Part shown: positions 6,978-7,774 of the stretch, one piece after another
Layout of the letters: each line of letters starts with the position of its first letter
Numbering within the stretch: position 1 is the first letter of the stretch
Origin: a bacterium
Lineage (GTDB): Bacteria; Hydrogenedentota; Hydrogenedentia; Hydrogenedentiales; SLHB01
Direction: 5' to 3'
DNA: 7,774 nucleotides
Assembly: GCA_024231375.1 (NCBI GenBank)
Contig: JAAEQP010000214.1
Location: 1 to 7,774 of the forward strand
Position numbers and translations under genes: made by a program
Notes under the pieces: generated by a model
Told to the model about the DNA's origin: nothing
Database searches by the model: none
What the model saw: only the letters and a program-made list of their open reading frames with translations

Positions 6978-7774
6978 ATGATACGGACTCTTGTTGCTGT
7001 CGCAATTGTTTTGTCAGGCGCGGTGGCCGATAGCGACGCGATGCCGGCCCGCGCAGCGGTGGCAGTTGAGACGGAGATCGGGTACCAGGATCCGATCCCT
7101 GGAGGGTACGTTCTTGTAGGACGATCCGGCCGGGTTGTTGCTGTCATAGTCAGCGACTGGCCCGATGGAGGTGCTCGAGAACCAGGTCGGGTGGATTTCT
7201 ACCGGCTCTCGGACGCGGGAGACCGCTGGCAAGGCAATATGGAATGGGAGATAGGGAGGTACAACGCTCTGGGGTCTATCAGATGGATGACGGACAGCGA
7301 AGGACGCGACATCCTCTGTGAGACGGTTTCGCCTCATCGTGCTGTGACAGTGGGCGAGCAGGGCCTTGAGGTACTCGACAAATGTCCAGAAGGGGCTACG
7401 AACTCTGCGACCGCAGACTTCGCACGATGGAAGGTCGAGAGACTCCCGACGCCGATCGGTTCTGAAGGTTTGATCGGCTCCGCGCCCGAAAGAGCCGTGT
7501 CGCTTGTCGGGGCGATGATAGACGTTCTCGGAGACAAGGGGAATGAGGGGCGATGCCTTCCAAGTGACCTCGAACTCCAGGACATTGCTCGCAAGAGCGA
7601 CCGCATGCTCTACTCAAGTGGTTACTATAGCGAAGCGTATCTGCTGGATCTGGAAACCGAACGCTGCGTCAATCTTGAGCCGGGGAATAGTCGGATCAAG
7701 TCTGACTGCTGGGCGTATCCGAGATTCTCTCCCTGTGAGCAATACGTTCTCGTGGAATACAGGTACACGGGAGA
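6978..7774 (+). CDS. Exported protein of unknown function (3' partial)
   Basis: I do not recognise the family. From the ATG at 6978 the frame stays open for 265 codons to the right edge with no stop. The N-terminus (MIRTLVAVAIVLSGAVADSDA) has a basic residue, a hydrophobic core and small residues suited to signal peptidase cleavage, so the protein is probably exported. The mature part has many short strand-like segments, such as YVLVGRSGRVVAVIVSDW and AYLLDLETERCVNLEPG. Near the edge comes YPRFSPCEQYVLVEY, which resembles the SPDG-type blade motif of TolB/PD40 beta-propellers. Four cysteines occur in the mature part before that motif. The gene is divergent from the hydrolase gene and follows the repeat-rich gap. 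Its codons use more A/T at third positions (ATA, AGA, CTT, TCT) than the left-hand genes, by eye. A propeller-type surface or periplasmic protein is the best guess; confidence in function is low. Confidence 0.8.
   Translation, partial: MIRTLVAVAIVLSGAVADSDAMPARAAVAVETEIGYQDPIPGGYVLVGRSGRVVAVIVSDWPDGGAREPGRVDFYRLSDAGDRWQGNMEWEIGRYNALGSIRWMTDSEGRDILCETVSPHRAVTVGEQGLEVLDKCPEGATNSATADFARWKVERLPTPIGSEGLIGSAPERAVSLVGAMIDVLGDKGNEGRCLPSDLELQDIARKSDRMLYSSGYYSEAYLLDLETERCVNLEPGNSRIKSDCWAYPRFSPCEQYVLVEYRYTG

Noticed and set aside
6661..6981. Plus-strand open frame of 106 codons
   Set aside because: It runs straight through the 170-bp inverted repeat, has no ribosome binding site, and its sequence is explained by repeat DNA. 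It also overlaps the start of the better supported gene at 6978.

Overview
The window is GC-rich DNA from a Gram-negative-type bacterium. Evidence is the high GC, long antisense shadow frames, Shine-Dalgarno sites, and paired membrane and extracytoplasmic proteins. The style of the histidine kinase (no HAMP, large helical sensor) and the GGGAC-TGTCCC intergenic repeats remind me of planctomycete- or Hydrogenedentes-like genomes. That is an impression only; no marker gene is present to fix the taxonomy.

Left region (1-3609, plus strand): three tightly packed genes look like one operon. The first is cut by the window edge. It is a membrane protein with an outer beta-rich segment, a cytoplasmic PH-like domain and two C-terminal helices. 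It is followed after 15 bases by a 656-residue sensor histidine kinase, whose stop overlaps the start of an OmpR/PhoB-type response regulator. The kinase and regulator carry all the expected catalytic residues and form a cognate pair. The upstream membrane protein may be an accessory or target of the pair.

Middle region (3573-6224, minus strand): a single large gene converges on the response regulator, and the two 3' ends overlap by 37 bp. It encodes about 12-14 membrane helices fused to a clan GH-A glycoside hydrolase domain (PslG/GH39-like in style), then a beta-rich domain and a final membrane helix. Charge distribution places the hydrolase outside the membrane, tethered at both ends. A GTG start with a strong ribosome binding site sets the N-terminus.

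Right region (6225-7774): about 750 bp without a convincing gene separates the hydrolase gene from a divergently transcribed gene. This gap holds two imperfect inverted-repeat elements that share copies of a GGGAC-TGTCCC core. The second is a 170-bp nested palindrome ending just before a 10-bp tandem repeat. A plus-strand gene then starts at 6978 with a strong ribosome binding site and runs off the right edge. It encodes an exported protein with a possible beta-propeller-like motif and no family I recognise.

Taken together, the window suggests envelope sensing next to a membrane-anchored polysaccharide-cleaving enzyme. Any link between the two-component system and the hydrolase is inferred from position alone. 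The most unusual items are the membrane-domain/glycosidase fusion and the structured repeats.
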